Source of the DNA: RPQJ01 sp044226195
GTDB lineage: Bacteria; Pseudomonadota; Gammaproteobacteria; Steroidobacterales; Steroidobacteraceae
Assembly: GCA_044226195.1 (NCBI GenBank)
Contig: JBGAHO010000003.1
Span: 1-64,000 of the forward strand
DNA length: 64,000 nucleotides
Direction: 5' to 3'
Both the position numbers and the translations under genes were made by a program. Below are positions 7,892 to 16,568 of this stretch, in pieces. A model generated the notes under the pieces. That model did not search any database and was not told the DNA's origin. It saw only the letters and a program-made list of their open reading frames with translations. How positions within the stretch are numbered: position 1 is the first letter of the stretch; each line of letters opens with the position of its first letter.

Positions 7892-8905
7892 ATGGCCAAG
7901 GCAGGCAACAAGTCGTCAACGCATCGACGCGCCGCGCGCAAGTCGACCGGGACGCGCGACCGGATGATGAAGCAGGCGATCGCGCTCGGTCGCGAGCAGG
8001 TGAAGTGGATCCTCGCGCAGCGCGCCGGAATGGCGGAGGCACGCGAAGCGGTCGTCGCCAAGGCCGTGCGCAAGGAGCGAGTCCGCAAAGGCGTTCCGTC
8101 GCGCGCCGCCGGTCAAGCCTTGCCGAAGCCGGGACCGGCCGCAGCCAGTCGCGGCGTACTGGTCGCGGAGGGCGACTCCTGGTTCGACTATCCGTTTCAC
8201 GACGTGCTCAAGGAACTCGACGATCGGCATGGCTGGGACGTCGAGCGTGTCTCGCACAGCGGCGACACGGTGGAGAGCATGGCGTATTCGGGCGGCCAGC
8301 TCGACGACTTCATCCGCGCCATCCAGCGTGTCGTGCGGCGCGGGCAGCGGCCCCGCGCCATCCTGCTCTCGGGCGGCGGCAACGACGTGGCCGGCGAATG
8401 GTTCGGGATGCTGCTCAACCATCGAAATTCGCCTGCGGCCGGACTGAATGCGTCGGTGATCGACGGTGTGCTGGAGGGACGCGTCCGGATGGCGTACGGC
8501 ACGATCCTGAGCCGGGTCACCGCGACCTGCGACGAACTGCTCGGCCAGCGACTGCCGATTCTCACGCACGGCTACGACTATCCGGTGCCTGACGGACGGG
8601 GCCTGCTCGGAGGCTGGGGACCGTTGCCCGGACCCTGGCTGGAGCCCGGCTTCCGCCAGAAGGGCTTCGACAATCTGTCCGAGCGCATCGCGATCGCTCG
8701 CCAGCTCATCGACCGCTTCTACGGCATGTTGCAGGAAGTGGCGGCGACTCCGAGCTTTGCGCACGTCCGGGTGATCGATCTCCGCGGCGTGTTGTCGACG
8801 CAGATTGCCAACGACAAGTACAAGGACTGGTGGGGCAACGAGTTGCATCCCACGCCGGCCGGGTTCAGCAAGGTCGCGAACCTCTTCCAGTCGCAACTGG
8901 CCTAG
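7892..8905 (+). CDS. Cytoplasmic SGNH/GDSL-type hydrolase
   Basis: A 337-residue protein with the blocks of the SGNH hydrolase fold: block I VAEGDSWFDYP with the nucleophile Ser, block III SGGGND with Gly and Asn, and block V WGNELHPTPAG with the catalytic His (the acid is Glu or Asp near NELH). The first 85 residues are strongly basic and helical (Arg/Lys/Ala-rich) and there is no signal peptide, unlike most secreted esterases of this fold. The substrate is unknown. ATG 7892 is chosen over 7814 because of the G7 run and the promoter position. The gene follows the peptidase pair by 129 bases and precedes a lipoprotein gene in the same direction. Confidence 0.75.
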   Translation: MAKAGNKSSTHRRAARKSTGTRDRMMKQAIALGREQVKWILAQRAGMAEAREAVVAKAVRKERVRKGVPSRAAGQALPKPGPAAASRGVLVAEGDSWFDYPFHDVLKELDDRHGWDVERVSHSGDTVESMAYSGGQLDDFIRAIQRVVRRGQRPRAILLSGGGNDVAGEWFGMLLNHRNSPAAGLNASVIDGVLEGRVRMAYGTILSRVTATCDELLGQRLPILTHGYDYPVPDGRGLLGGWGPLPGPWLEPGFRQKGFDNLSERIAIARQLIDRFYGMLQEVAATPSFAHVRVIDLRGVLSTQIANDKYKDWWGNELHPTPAGFSKVANLFQSQLA

Positions 8906-8987
8906 TGCTGAGAGCAGCCCGGCCGTCGAGGCCCGGGCGAAACGAGTTCGAAGGCGCTGCTCAGGTTCAACACCGGAGGTTGCCGCG

Positions 8988-10022
8988 ATGTTCCAGTCGA
9001 TCGCCCGGACGCTCGCAGTCAGCTCCGTCCTCGCCTGCCTGGCGGGCTGTGGCCTCAATGCCGTGCGCGTGGACTCCGCGGGTGACGTCGCCAAGTTCGC
9101 CAAGGCCGTCTCGGAGCAGGCGCCAGCGGTCTTCAAGGACATCGAGGCGCGTCGCGAGAAGGCATTCGTCACGATGATCGCCAGCGACGAGAACTGCGAA
9201 CCCGTCCAGCCGCTGATGATCCTGGTGCCGAACGGCCCGCCCGTGCCGAACAGCGTGCCGCCTCCGCTGTGCCCGAAGGCCGGTGAACCGCTGCCCGCCG
9301 GCTACGAGGCGGTCGAGTTCGATTTCAGCCCCTACGCGTCCGAGACGATCCAGCCGACGCTCGACCTCGCGGCGTCGGTCGCTGCCTATGGCGAAGCGAT
9401 GGCGAAGATCGCGGCGAGCCCGAAGATCGACACGGCCAAGCAGATCGATGCCGTCCTCGAATTTGCCGCCAAGGCGAAGGCCACGGCGGAGTCGTTCGGC
9501 ATCGACGCCATTCCGGAGATCAAGGCACTCAGCGACGAGCAGAAGTCGACGGCTGCCAAGCTCATCAACCTGGTGCGTGAACTGGCGCGCGAGCAGCAGC
9601 ACGCGCAGGCGATCGGTGCGCTCTACGCCGCGAAGTCACGCGAGATCGATGCGCTGCTGCCCGAGCTGACCCAGCAGATCGAGATGTGGATCACCGTGGC
9701 AGGCGTCGGGGCGGACCAGATGACCACGCTCAACCTCGAGCGCGCCTACCGCAGCGAGCGGGGCAAGCTGAGCCTGGAGGGCCGCACGGCGATGATCACG
9801 CTGATCCGCGAAGCCCAGTTGCAGCCCGCGCGCACCGAGAAGACAGCGAAGTCCTTCAAGCAGGCCGTCGACAAGCTCGCGGCGGAGAACCAGCACCTCG
9901 GTGAGCTGCTGACGAATCCGTCCGCCGAAGATCGCCAGAAGGCGGCGGAGATATCACAGGATCGACTGCTCGAAGCGATCGGGCAGATTGCAAAGGCCCT
10001 CGCGGCCTGGAAGGTGATCTGA
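8988..10022 (+). CDS. Helical lipoprotein of unknown function
   Basis: A 344-residue protein starting MFQSIARTLAVSSVLACLAG with a lipobox ending in GCGLN, so it is probably lipidated and anchored in the envelope. GGAGG at 8975-8979 supports this ATG; the frame is open further upstream but overlaps the hydrolase. The mature part contains two short Cys/Pro loops (NCEPVQP and PPLCPKAGEP, perhaps disulfide linked) and then long Ala/Lys/Glu-rich helices that may form a coiled coil. No family recognised. It is followed after one base by the 117-residue gene, so the two are very likely one operon. Confidence 0.75.
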   Translation: MFQSIARTLAVSSVLACLAGCGLNAVRVDSAGDVAKFAKAVSEQAPAVFKDIEARREKAFVTMIASDENCEPVQPLMILVPNGPPVPNSVPPPLCPKAGEPLPAGYEAVEFDFSPYASETIQPTLDLAASVAAYGEAMAKIAASPKIDTAKQIDAVLEFAAKAKATAESFGIDAIPEIKALSDEQKSTAAKLINLVRELAREQQHAQAIGALYAAKSREIDALLPELTQQIEMWITVAGVGADQMTTLNLERAYRSERGKLSLEGRTAMITLIREAQLQPARTEKTAKSFKQAVDKLAAENQHLGELLTNPSAEDRQKAAEISQDRLLEAIGQIAKALAAWKVI

Positions 10023-10023
10023 C

Positions 10024-10377
10024 ATGGCCAAGCAAATGGAAGTGTTCGCCGCCGGCAAGTCGCTGCGCAGCAAGCTCTATCAGCTGTCGCAGGACGGTCA
10101 CTACTCCGCCGCGGAGCGTGAGGGCTTCGGTCGCCTGATGTCGTACTACCACATGCAGCTCGAGCGCTTCCTGGTGGCCCCGGCCTATGGAGACGCGTCT
10201 GCGAAGTACGACAAGCCGCTCGCCAGTTCACAAGCGGCCGAGACGAAGGTGCCCGGATGCCAGCCAGGCGCGCCGGACAGCCAGCAGCCGCTCTACGACG
10301 CCGTGCACAAGGCTGCGGAAGACCTGAAGGCCGTGACGAACCCGATTCCGCGACCCTTCAAGAACGCGCCCGGCTAG
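10024..10377 (+). CDS. Small helical protein following the lipoprotein
   Basis: A 117-residue protein of no recognised family, beginning one base after the stop of the lipoprotein gene. It starts MAKQMEVFAAGKSLRSKLYQ, has no signal peptide, and has an N-terminal helical half with aromatic residues (LMSYYHMQLERF) and a Pro-rich C-terminal tail. Tight spacing suggests it is co-translated with the lipoprotein. It converges on the Tyr/Gly-rich lipoprotein gene with 11 bases between stops. Confidence 0.65.
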   Translation: MAKQMEVFAAGKSLRSKLYQLSQDGHYSAAEREGFGRLMSYYHMQLERFLVAPAYGDASAKYDKPLASSQAAETKVPGCQPGAPDSQQPLYDAVHKAAEDLKAVTNPIPRPFKNAPG

Positions 10378-10388
10378 TCCCGCGTTCG

Positions 10389-11114
10389 CTACTGCTTGCG
10401 GGAATAGTCGTCCCGCACGCGCGGCGAGGGCTCCGGCCGCGGCGCCTGCGGCACCGGATCCGCGCGCTGCGGCGAGGTCGGCTGCGGTGCCGGTTGCACG
10501 CGCGGCTGCGACGGCTGCGTCCACGGTGCCTGTTCGTGCCGCGGCTGCTTCGGCTCCTGCCAATGCGGCTGCGAGCGCGGCTGGTTTCGCGGTTGTTGCG
10601 TCTGCGCGGGCTGCTGCGTCCACACCGGATTCGCCGGCCACTGCACGCCGCCGCCCGACGCACCGGTCTGCGCCGACGAGCCGTGGCCGTGATGATGGTG
10701 CCCGCCGTCGTTCGTGCTGCCGCCGCTGCCCGGGGGCTGGCCGTCGTCGCCCGGACGATGCGGGTGACGGTCGCAGCGACCGTCGCGGTTCTGGTCGACG
10801 CAAGGCACGTAGACGTAGCCCGGATACCAGAACGAACCGCCGTAATACGGGTAGCCGCCGAAGGCATTCGGGCCGTACCAGCCGTAGCTGTAACGGGGGT
10901 CGTACCAGGACGGGCCGTAATACAAAGGTGCGTACGCGCCCGGGCCGTAGTAGCTGCCGTAGCCGTAGTAGCCGCCGGCATAGGGTCCGTACGTCGAGTA
11001 GCCGCCGCCGGCCGACGACAGGGACGGCAACTGGTAGCCGCTGTCGACCGCGCAGCCGGACAACGCGACCAGAGTCGCCGCCGCCAGGCTCGCCCGGATC
11101 CGGTGGATGTTCAT
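10389..11114 (-). CDS. Tyr/Gly/Pro-rich lipoprotein
   Basis: A 241-residue lipoprotein starting MNIHRIRASLAAATLVALSG with Cys of the lipobox at residue 21. Three low-complexity zones follow: a Tyr-Gly-Pro zone (about residues 38-105), a short DQNRDGRCDRHP loop that resembles an EF-hand calcium loop, and a Gln/Pro/Arg-rich tail after a His-rich patch (GGHHHHGHG). YXG-type surface lipoproteins of this kind are common in Proteobacteria and their role is mostly unknown. The frame is open from 11180 but the lipoprotein signal defines the start at 11114. Confidence 0.7.
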   Translation of the reverse strand: MNIHRIRASLAAATLVALSGCAVDSGYQLPSLSSAGGGYSTYGPYAGGYYGYGSYYGPGAYAPLYYGPSWYDPRYSYGWYGPNAFGGYPYYGGSFWYPGYVYVPCVDQNRDGRCDRHPHRPGDDGQPPGSGGSTNDGGHHHHGHGSSAQTGASGGGVQWPANPVWTQQPAQTQQPRNQPRSQPHWQEPKQPRHEQAPWTQPSQPRVQPAPQPTSPQRADPVPQAPRPEPSPRVRDDYSRKQ

Positions 11115-11282
11115 GGTTCGATTCTGCGCCTTCTGGTCAGACCGCACAGCCCCAGGCATGTTCCAGTGACCTGCGGACATAACGCACCACCGCGCCGTCG
11201 GTTGACCGGGTACCGCAATGCAGCAGCGATTGGCACCGGATGCCGGAATTGGGTCGGGTAGGATGCGGAAAACAACGAAATT

Positions 11283-11287
11283 GGGGG
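11283..11287 (+). promoter_or_regulatory. Shine-Dalgarno fixing the MFS gene start
   Basis: GGGGG touching ATG 11288 and six bases from ATG 11294; the spacing favours 11294. Confidence 0.45.
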
Positions 11288-11293
11288 ATGCCG

Positions 11294-12538
11294 ATGGCCA
11301 CGTCTGCGGACGGGCACGGCAGGGCAGGAAGCCCGCACGTCGCGGTGATCCTGCTGCTGTTCGCCGCCGTGTTCATTTCCTACATCGACCGCACCAACAT
11401 CTCGGTCGCCGCCGTCGCGATGCAGGATGCGCTCGGCTGGAGCGAGACCCGCAAGGGCGCGGTGCTGTCGTCGTTCTTCGTCGGCTACCTGCTGATGATG
11501 GCGGCGAGCGGTGCGCTCGCCAATCGCTACGGCGGCCGCCGCGTGCTCGGCTTCGCCGTGATCTGGTGGTCCGTGTGCACGCTGCTCACGCCGCCGGCCG
11601 CGCTGCTCGGCTTCCCGGCACTGATCCTCGCCCGCATCGCACTCGGGCTCGGCGAAGCCGCCGTGTTCCCGGCCTCGATCAACATGGTCGGGCGCTGGGT
11701 GCCGACGGAATCCCGCTCCCGCGCGACGGCCCTGTTCTCGAGCGCGCTTTCGTTCGGCACGCTGTTCTCGCTGCCCATGACCGGCTGGCTGGTGAGGCAG
11801 TACGACTGGCACGTGCCGTTCTACCTGTTCGGTGCGATCGGCCTGGTCTGGGCGATCGTCTGGTACCGCGTCATTCCGTCGGGGCCGGGGCCGCACGCGC
11901 TCGAGATGCCGACGCACGCATCGCAGGCGATCCCGTGGCGCCGGATCCTCGGCCTGCCGGCCGTGTGGGCCATCGTCGTCGGTCACTTCTGCGTCAACTG
12001 GCAGCTCTACCTGCTGCTCGCGTGGTTGCCGAGCTACTTCAAGAGTACGTTCCACGTCTCGCTCACCGATGCGGGACTGCTGTCGGCCGCGCCGTGGATG
12101 GTGAGCTTCGTCGTCGCGAATTTCGCGGGCCACGCCGCCGATCGCATGCTCCGCGCCGGCCGCTCCGCCGGGTTCGTGCGCCGGCTGATGATGGCGATCG
12201 CGCTGTTCGGCGGCGCGTTCTGCTTCTGGTGGCTGCCACACGCGGCGACGCCGCAGGCGGCGGTGATGGTCATGTGCTTCGCAGCGGCGGTCTTCGCCTG
12301 CTCGCTGGCCGGCTTCGCGCCCAACGGTTTCGACATCGCGCCGCGCTACGCGGACGTGATCTGGGGCGCCAGCAATACCGTGGCCACGCTGCCGGGCATC
12401 TTCGGCGTCTTCATCACCGGCTGGCTCGTCGATCGCACCGGCACGTACGAGGCGCCTTTCCTGCTGACCTCCGGCCTCTGCCTGTTTGGCGCAGTGTTCT
12501 ACCTCGTCTTCGCGTCGGGCCGGAAGCTCATCGACTGA
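11294..12538 (+). CDS. MFS transporter, anion:cation symporter type
   Basis: A major facilitator protein of 414 residues with twelve predicted membrane helices. The first helix ends in ISYIDRTNISVA, the signature opening of the ACS (NNP/phthalate/glucarate permease) family, and the loop between helices 2 and 3 reads GALANRYGGRRVLG. Members take up organic anions such as hexuronates or tartrate with protons. The substrate is unknown. The next gene, on the other strand, is a FAD/GcvT dehydrogenase with only nine bases between stops, so substrate links between the two cannot be inferred from co-transcription. Confidence 0.88.
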   Translation: MATSADGHGRAGSPHVAVILLLFAAVFISYIDRTNISVAAVAMQDALGWSETRKGAVLSSFFVGYLLMMAASGALANRYGGRRVLGFAVIWWSVCTLLTPPAALLGFPALILARIALGLGEAAVFPASINMVGRWVPTESRSRATALFSSALSFGTLFSLPMTGWLVRQYDWHVPFYLFGAIGLVWAIVWYRVIPSGPGPHALEMPTHASQAIPWRRILGLPAVWAIVVGHFCVNWQLYLLLAWLPSYFKSTFHVSLTDAGLLSAAPWMVSFVVANFAGHAADRMLRAGRSAGFVRRLMMAIALFGGAFCFWWLPHAATPQAAVMVMCFAAAVFACSLAGFAPNGFDIAPRYADVIWGASNTVATLPGIFGVFITGWLVDRTGTYEAPFLLTSGLCLFGAVFYLVFASGRKLID

Positions 12539-12547
12539 ACCGGCGGC

Positions 12548-15010
12548 TCACATCTTGATGCGCTCGCCCTTCGGGTCGTACAGCGGCCGCGCCGAGACCG
12601 TGCACGGGTATTTCTTCCCGGCGATCTCGACTTCCCAGGTGCCGCTCGCCAGGTAGGCCTCGTCGACGGTCTGCTTCGGCTCGAGGAAGGCGAGGCCGAC
12701 CGCGCCGCCGACCGTGTGACCGTACGATGCCGCACGCACGTAGCCGACGGCCCGGCCGTCGCGCCACACCACCTCGGCGTGGAACATCAGCGGCGCCGGG
12801 TCGTTCACGCGCAGCGAGACCAGCCGGCGCTGCAGCGGGCCCTGCGACTTGCGCGTGAGCACGGCATCCTTGCCGATGAAGCCGTCCGGCTTCTTCAGGT
12901 CGATGGCGAAGCCGAGGCCGGTCTCGTACGGATCGTCGGTGTTGTCGAGGTCGTGGCCGTAGTCGCGGTAACCCTTTTCCATGCGCAGGCTGCCGAGCGC
13001 GCGCAGGCCCGCGTGCACGAGGCCGAACTGCTTGCCGGCCGCGATCACCTGGTCGTACACGTGCACGGCCTGCTCGGCCGGGATGAACAGCTCGTAGCCG
13101 AGTTCACCGAGGTACGTGATGCGCGTGCACAGCACGCGCGCGTAGCCGATGTCGATCTCGCGCGCCGCGCGGAACGGGTACGCGGCGTTCGAGAGATCGA
13201 CGCTGGTGAGCGACTGCAGCAGCTCGCGCGAGCGCGGTCCCTGCACGTTCAGCTGCGCGTAGCCCGAGGTGACGTCGGTGACGAAGGCATGCGCGTCGTC
13301 CGGGAGGTTGCGCTTCATCCACGCCTCGGCGTGCCGCACCATCGTGTCGGTCACGACGACGAAGAACCGGTCGTCCGCGAGCTTGGTCACCGTGAGGTCG
13401 GCCTCGAGGCGGCCCTCGACGTTCAGCCATTGCGTGTAGGTGATCTCGCCGCACGCGCCGTCGACGTTGTTCGCCGAAATGCGGTTCAGCACCTTGCCGG
13501 CGTCGCGGCCCTGCACCAGGAACTTGCCCATGAAGGACATGTCCATGACGATCACGCCTTCGCGCGCGGCCCGGTGCTCGCGCTCCCAGTGCGACCACCA
13601 CTTCGGTCGGCCCCAGCCGAGTTCGCCCGCATCGGGCACCTGGCCTTCGCCCGCATACCAGCCCGGCGATTCCCAGCCGCTGGTCTCGACGAAGTACGCG
13701 CCCTGCGCCGCCAGCCGATCGTGGAACGGCGAGCGTCGCGCACCCCGCGCCGTCTCGAGCGACTTGTACGGGTAGTGGCACTTGTAGACGAGGCCGAGCG
13801 ACTCGACCGTGCGCGCGCGACGATAGGCCGGGTTCGACTGGTACGGCAGCACGCGATTGATGTTCATCGCCGTGACGTCCACGTCCGGCAGGCCGTTCAT
13901 GATCCAGTGCGCCATCACGCGGCCGAGGCCGCCGCCGGTGAGGATGCCGATCGAGTTGAGCCCGGCCGCGACGAAATAGCCGCGCAGGTTCGGGGCCTCG
14001 CCGACGATCGGCAGGAGGTCGGGCGTGAAACTCTCGGGCCCGCAGAAGAATTTCTTCATGCCCACCTGCGACGTGATCGGCACGCGCGCCATCGCGTGCT
14101 CGAGGAACGGACCCATCCGCTCCCAGTCGGGCTCGAGGTCGAGGAAGGCCTGGTCGGTCGGCGCGCCATCGATCTTCCACGGCGCACACACCGGTTCGAA
14201 CAGGCCGACCATCAGGCCGGCGCCTTCCTGGCGGTAGTAGCCGTAGGCCGAAGGATCCTCCAGCACCGGCATGTTCTGCGGCAGGTCCTTGATCGGCTCG
14301 GTGATCAGGTAATAGTGCTCGGCCGCCTGGTTCGAGAGATGCACGCCGTTCTGCGCCGCGAACTCGCGTGCCCACAGGCCCCCGCAGTTCACGACGTATT
14401 CGGTCTGGATGTCGCCGAGCGCCGTGCGCACGCCCGTGACGCGGCCGTTCTTCGTCAGCACCTCTGTCGCCGGCACGCCCTCGAAGACCTTCACGCCACG
14501 CAGCTTCGCGCCCTTGGCGAGCGCCATGGTCACGTCGACCGGGTTCACGCGGCCGTCGGTCGGCACGTAGAAGCCGCCCTCGATGTCGTCCACCTTCGCG
14601 AGCGGGAACAGGTCGCCGACTTCGCGCGGCGAGAGTTCCTGCACGTCGACGCCGCAGTAGCGGTTGAACGCCGCGACGCGCCGGAACTCCTCGAGCCGGT
14701 CGGTATCCGCCGCCACCTCGATGAAGCCGATCGGCGCGAAGCCCGTGGCCTGCCCGGTCTCGGCCTCGAGGCGCGCGTAGAGGTCCTTGGTGTACTTGCG
14801 CAGGCCGGTCGACGTTTCGGACGTCGAACCGTAAGTCACCATGAGTCCCGCGGCGTGCCACGTCGTGCCCGCGGTGAGCTGATGCCGCTCGAGCAGCACG
14901 ATGTCGGTCCAGCCGAGCTGCGCGAGATGGTAGGCGGTCGACGTGCCGATGATGCCGCCGCCGATGACGACGACCCGGGCATGCTGCGGGAGGGTGGGGG
15001 GATTGGCCAT
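12548..15010 (-). CDS. FAD-dependent dehydrogenase with C-terminal GcvT domain (dimethylglycine/sarcosine dehydrogenase-like)
   Basis: An 820-residue two-domain enzyme. The N-terminal half is a DAO-type flavoprotein with the dinucleotide motif VVIGGGIIGTSTAYHLAQLG, the GTTWHAAGL segment used for FAD attachment or contact in dimethylglycine dehydrogenases, and FVAAGLNSIGILTGGGLG near residue 360. The C-terminal half (from about residue 440) is a folate-binding GcvT/aminomethyltransferase domain with GWESPGWYAG and GYRDYGHDLDNTDDPYE. Such enzymes demethylate N-methylated glycines and pass the one-carbon unit to tetrahydrofolate, for example in glycine betaine breakdown. Exact substrate is not certain. 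ATG 15010 (MANPPTLPQ) is preferred over 15052. Confidence 0.88.
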   Translation of the reverse strand: MANPPTLPQHARVVVIGGGIIGTSTAYHLAQLGWTDIVLLERHQLTAGTTWHAAGLMVTYGSTSETSTGLRKYTKDLYARLEAETGQATGFAPIGFIEVAADTDRLEEFRRVAAFNRYCGVDVQELSPREVGDLFPLAKVDDIEGGFYVPTDGRVNPVDVTMALAKGAKLRGVKVFEGVPATEVLTKNGRVTGVRTALGDIQTEYVVNCGGLWAREFAAQNGVHLSNQAAEHYYLITEPIKDLPQNMPVLEDPSAYGYYRQEGAGLMVGLFEPVCAPWKIDGAPTDQAFLDLEPDWERMGPFLEHAMARVPITSQVGMKKFFCGPESFTPDLLPIVGEAPNLRGYFVAAGLNSIGILTGGGLGRVMAHWIMNGLPDVDVTAMNINRVLPYQSNPAYRRARTVESLGLVYKCHYPYKSLETARGARRSPFHDRLAAQGAYFVETSGWESPGWYAGEGQVPDAGELGWGRPKWWSHWEREHRAAREGVIVMDMSFMGKFLVQGRDAGKVLNRISANNVDGACGEITYTQWLNVEGRLEADLTVTKLADDRFFVVVTDTMVRHAEAWMKRNLPDDAHAFVTDVTSGYAQLNVQGPRSRELLQSLTSVDLSNAAYPFRAAREIDIGYARVLCTRITYLGELGYELFIPAEQAVHVYDQVIAAGKQFGLVHAGLRALGSLRMEKGYRDYGHDLDNTDDPYETGLGFAIDLKKPDGFIGKDAVLTRKSQGPLQRRLVSLRVNDPAPLMFHAEVVWRDGRAVGYVRAASYGHTVGGAVGLAFLEPKQTVDEAYLASGTWEVEIAGKKYPCTVSARPLYDPKGERIKM

Positions 15011-15192
15011 GTGCGAGTCCTGGTGCGGGCCGTCCGGGTGCCGGGCGACCATGGTCCCGCAAGGATACCGCGCGCGCCTCGTGGCCTGCCGCAGGGCCTC
15101 TTTTGCGGAGCCCTCTGCTAGACTCCCGCGCCAGCCGCACGGGGTCGGGATCGCGCCGTCCGCCGCCCGGCCACGCTCCCGCCAGGATCCCC

Positions 15193-16560
15193 ATGAGCCC
15201 CGAAACCAGCCCGGCTGAACTCGACCAGCTGACGCAGCACCTCGAAGAAGTGCAGCGCCTGCTGTCGCGTCGCCGCCTGGTCGAGAACCTCGTCAGCCGG
15301 CAGGAAATGCCGCGCCACACGCTGGTCGAGGCGGTGGTCCACAAGGAGGACCAGGGCAAGCTCGCGCGCCTGCTCGAACGGCTGGAGCCCGACGAGACCG
15401 CGCGCATCCTCGAGGCGCTGTCCTCGGAGGATCGGCTCGAAGCCTGGGAAGCGATCCGCAAGGAGCGCCACGACGCGATCCTGCTGCTGCTCGAGGACGA
15501 CGTCCGCGAGGAACTCGTCAACGTCACCGTGCCGATGGTCGAGAAGACCCCGGTGAACGCGTTCGAACTGAAGGACGGCCGGCTGCACCAGGTCGAGGTG
15601 CACAGCAAGGCCGACCTCGAACAGATCCGGCCCATCTGGGTCGACCTCGTGAACCCGTCGGCCGAGGTGCGCTACTGGGTCGGCGAGTTCTTCGGGCTCG
15701 AAGTCCCGGACCCGGACAGCCTCACGGACCTCGAGGCGAGCGCGCGCTTCTACGTCGAGGACAACGGCGAGCTGCACCTGCACTCCGACTTCCTGCTCGA
15801 ATCGGACGAGCAGTCGCAGAGCGTCGCGGTCGCCTTCGTGCTGCACAACGACATCCTGTTCTCGGTGCGCCAGGTCGAGCTGCCGGTGTTCCGCCTGCAG
15901 CGGCTGCGCGCCCGCACGCAGCCTGGCTACGTCACCGAGGGCAAGGACGTGCTGCTCGACCTCTACGCCGCCGGTGCGGAGTACTCCGCCGATGCGCTCG
16001 AAGAGGTGTACGCGGAACTCGAGGCCAGCAGCAAGCGGGTGCTCAATCCGCGCGTCACCGACGACGATGCGGCTCGCATCCTCGCCGAGATCGCCCGCGC
16101 CGAAGACGTGAACGGCCTCATCCGTCGCAACCTGCTCGACACGCGGCGCGCGCTGTCGTTCCTGATGCGCGGCAAGTTCCTCTCCGAGCGCCAGCACGAG
16201 GAAGCGCGCGAGATCGTGCGCGACATCGAGTCGCTCGACGGCCACACGACCTTCCTGTTCGGCAAGGTCAACTTCCTGATGGACGCCACGGTCGGCTTCA
16301 TCAACATCAACCAGAACCGCCGCGTGTCCAAGCTGACCAGCCTCAGCGTGGTGTTCCTGCCGATCAACATCCTCGCCGGCATCGGCGGCATGTCCGAGTA
16401 CACCATGGCCGCGGGCGAGGTCGGCCTGCCGTGGCCGGCGGCGTACCTGCTGTTCATCCTCGGCTCGGCGGCGCTCGGCTACGGCACCTACCAGGTCCTC
16501 AAGTACATCGAGGCGCGCGAGATCGCGCGCACGGCCGACGCGGCGCGCGCCGAGGACTAG
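15193..16560 (+). CDS. CorA-type channel with MgtE_N-like domain and altered GMN motif
   Basis: A 455-residue protein. Residues 40-110 are an alpha-helical repeat resembling the MgtE N domain (LARLLERLEPDETARILEAL). The rest follows CorA: a cytoplasmic alpha/beta funnel, a long stalk helix, and two C-terminal membrane helices (SVVFLPINILAG; LPWPAAYLLFILGSAALG). The loop between them, normally YGMN and the selectivity signature of CorA/ZntB channels, reads GGMSEYT here. Mg2+, Co2+ or another divalent ion may be the substrate, but loss of the Asn makes this uncertain. Its start is 182 bases from the divergent dehydrogenase gene, and the CoA-transferase genes follow closely. Confidence 0.8.
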   Translation: MSPETSPAELDQLTQHLEEVQRLLSRRRLVENLVSRQEMPRHTLVEAVVHKEDQGKLARLLERLEPDETARILEALSSEDRLEAWEAIRKERHDAILLLLEDDVREELVNVTVPMVEKTPVNAFELKDGRLHQVEVHSKADLEQIRPIWVDLVNPSAEVRYWVGEFFGLEVPDPDSLTDLEASARFYVEDNGELHLHSDFLLESDEQSQSVAVAFVLHNDILFSVRQVELPVFRLQRLRARTQPGYVTEGKDVLLDLYAAGAEYSADALEEVYAELEASSKRVLNPRVTDDDAARILAEIARAEDVNGLIRRNLLDTRRALSFLMRGKFLSERQHEEAREIVRDIESLDGHTTFLFGKVNFLMDATVGFININQNRRVSKLTSLSVVFLPINILAGIGGMSEYTMAAGEVGLPWPAAYLLFILGSAALGYGTYQVLKYIEAREIARTADAARAED

Positions 16561-16568
16561 GCGCGGCC

